A DNA stretch of 64,000 nucleotides from Actinoallomurus sp963799975 (GTDB lineage: Bacteria > Actinomycetota > Actinomycetes > Streptosporangiales > Streptosporangiaceae), in contig CAWCZF010000007.1 in the NCBI GenBank assembly GCA_963799975.1, forward strand, positions 62,001 to 126,000, in the 5' to 3' direction. A model generated the notes under the pieces. That model was not told the DNA's origin. It made no database searches and was given only the letters and a program-made list of their open reading frames with translations. The translations under genes were made by a program, and so were the position numbers. This document shows positions 63,072 through 64,000 of this stretch, piece after piece. Numbering within the stretch: the first letter of the stretch is position 1; each line of letters begins with the position of its first letter.

Positions 63072-64000
63072 ATGACGGATGCGGCGTCTGATACCGACTC
63101 TCATTCTGCGGGGACCATTGTCCCGAGTGAGTCACTGAACTCTTCACCTTCGCTACCTGCGGCACCGGAAATGGTCCCTCTCGGGCAGCTTCTCCCCGCT
63201 ATCTCACCGCGCGTGGGCGGCGAGGACGAGGATCACATAATTCGCCTGGCCGAGACGGAGACGAGTTTGCCGCCGATTCTCGTGCACCGGTCGACGATGC
63301 GAATCATCGACGGTATGCACCGCTGGCGAGCCGCCGCGCTCAAGGGCCGCCAGGAGATCGAGGTGGCCTACTTCGACGGCACCGACGCGGAAGCCTTCAT
63401 CCAGGCGGTACGTGAGAACACCGCGCACGGGCTGCCGCTCTCGCTTGAGGACCGCAAGGCCGCGGCCGGGCGCATCATCGCCTCGCATCCGATGCTCTCG
63501 GACCGGAGCATCGCCAACGACACCGGGCTGTCGGGCAAGACGGTGGCGGCGATCCGCCGCGCCAGCGCCGGCTCCCTGGACGCCGACGAGCGGATCGGCG
63601 CGGACGGCCGGCTGCGCCCGCTGACCGCCTCCGACGGCCGCCGGCGCGCGTCGGAGATCATCGAGGCCAACCCCGAGGCGCCGCTGCGCGAGGTCGCCAA
63701 GGCCGCACGCGTCTCGCTCGGCACCGCGCACGACGTACGCAGGCGGATGCGCAGCGGCGAGGATCCGGTGCCGTCCAGGGCGCGCGAGGCCGGCCCGGCC
63801 GCGATGCAGCTCACCCCGGTCATCCGCCCGTCCGCGGAGCGGCTCAAGAGCCTGGGCACCATGCTCGAAAGCCTGGCCCGCGATCCGTCCCTGCGTCACA
63901 CCGAGCCGGGGCGCGAGCTGCTGCTGCGGCTTCGTGCCGGCGTCATGACGCCGGATGACTGGGCCAGGCTCATCGAGGGCGTCCCCGCGCACTGCCGCGA
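63072..64000 (+). CDS. ParB/StrR-like DNA-binding regulator, cut by right edge
   Basis: At least 309 residues from ATG 63072 (GGAGGTGG 5 nt upstream; ATG 63060 also in frame). N-terminal ParB-like domain: VPLGQLLPAISPRVGGEDEDHII, LPPILVHRSTMRIIDGMHRWRAA, AVRENTAHGLPLSLEDRKAAAGRI, followed by HTH-like DRSIANDTGLSGKTVAAIRRAS and REVAKAARVSLGTAHDVRRRM. This domain order resembles pathway-specific StrR/NovG-type activators of antibiotic clusters. It probably controls part of this cluster. 3' end outside the window. Confidence 0.8.
   Translation, partial: MTDAASDTDSHSAGTIVPSESLNSSPSLPAAPEMVPLGQLLPAISPRVGGEDEDHIIRLAETETSLPPILVHRSTMRIIDGMHRWRAAALKGRQEIEVAYFDGTDAEAFIQAVRENTAHGLPLSLEDRKAAAGRIIASHPMLSDRSIANDTGLSGKTVAAIRRASAGSLDADERIGADGRLRPLTASDGRRRASEIIEANPEAPLREVAKAARVSLGTAHDVRRRMRSGEDPVPSRAREAGPAAMQLTPVIRPSAERLKSLGTMLESLARDPSLRHTEPGRELLLRLRAGVMTPDDWARLIEGVPAHCR

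Noticed and set aside
63043..63075. 10-codon frame ending in ATGA before the ParB-like regulator
   Set aside because: The strong Shine-Dalgarno (63017-63021) is too far upstream of its GTG; likely chance.

Overview
The window is high-GC DNA with the codon bias of a filamentous actinomycete. Several small families support this: a CGNR zinc-finger regulator, an RGCVC-type peptide, DUF5994/DUF5999-like proteins, a PucR regulator and a ParB/StrR-like regulator. A Streptosporangiales-type genome is my guess; genus is not resolved. I see no rRNA, tRNA, CRISPR array or intact insertion sequence.

Layout. 1-8.6 kb: the 5' part of a large LuxR/ATPase regulator (-), a 1,511-residue polymorphic toxin-like protein with a kinase-like centre and a protein-glutaminase-like C-terminal domain, a small partner gene (possible immunity), and a HAD hydrolase. 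9.0-14.8 kb: a palindrome-rich control region and a six-gene operon with a PLP decarboxylase (frameshifted here), a PaaK-like adenylate-forming enzyme and four tandem PixA/AidA-like proteins, closed by a strong hairpin. 14.9-19.6 kb: a nuclease-family remnant, a secreted beta-helix protein, a methyltransferase, a secreted SGNH hydrolase and a PucR regulator.

19.5-32.6 kb: a polyketide and halogenation block. One minus-strand operon encodes halogenase, thioesterase, F420-type oxidoreductase, carotenoid-oxygenase-like enzyme, ketoreductase, ACP, KS-alpha, a cysteine-less KS-beta and a DsbA-like isomerase. A second halogenase is divergent, followed by an efflux pump and a hydrolase-reductase fusion. 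32.7-39.9 kb: regulators and a diterpene block (GGPP synthase, class II diterpene cyclase, and a protein resembling mycobacterial Rv3378c) with two NTP-pyrophosphohydrolase-like genes and an antiporter.

39.9-47.1 kb: an ebo-type operon (inositol-phosphate synthase, UbiA prenyltransferase, sugar-phosphate isomerase, EboA, EboB/TatD, EboE, EboF) whose genes overlap by about 4 nt but are broken by many apparent single-base indels. 47.5-55.1 kb: mostly housekeeping or regulatory genes. 55.2-64 kb: a redox operon (GMC oxidoreductase, its small partner, an AhpD-like protein, a TIGR03084-like protein), a second carotenoid-oxygenase-like gene, a carboxyltransferase that could supply extender units, and a ParB/StrR-like regulator cut by the right edge.

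Taken together, 9-64 kb looks like one or several adjoining specialised-metabolite clusters combining a reducing type II polyketide system, two flavin halogenases, a tuberculosinol-like diterpene pathway and an ebo trafficking operon. The single-base frameshifts in several otherwise well-conserved genes mean sequence accuracy should be checked before any gene is called dead.
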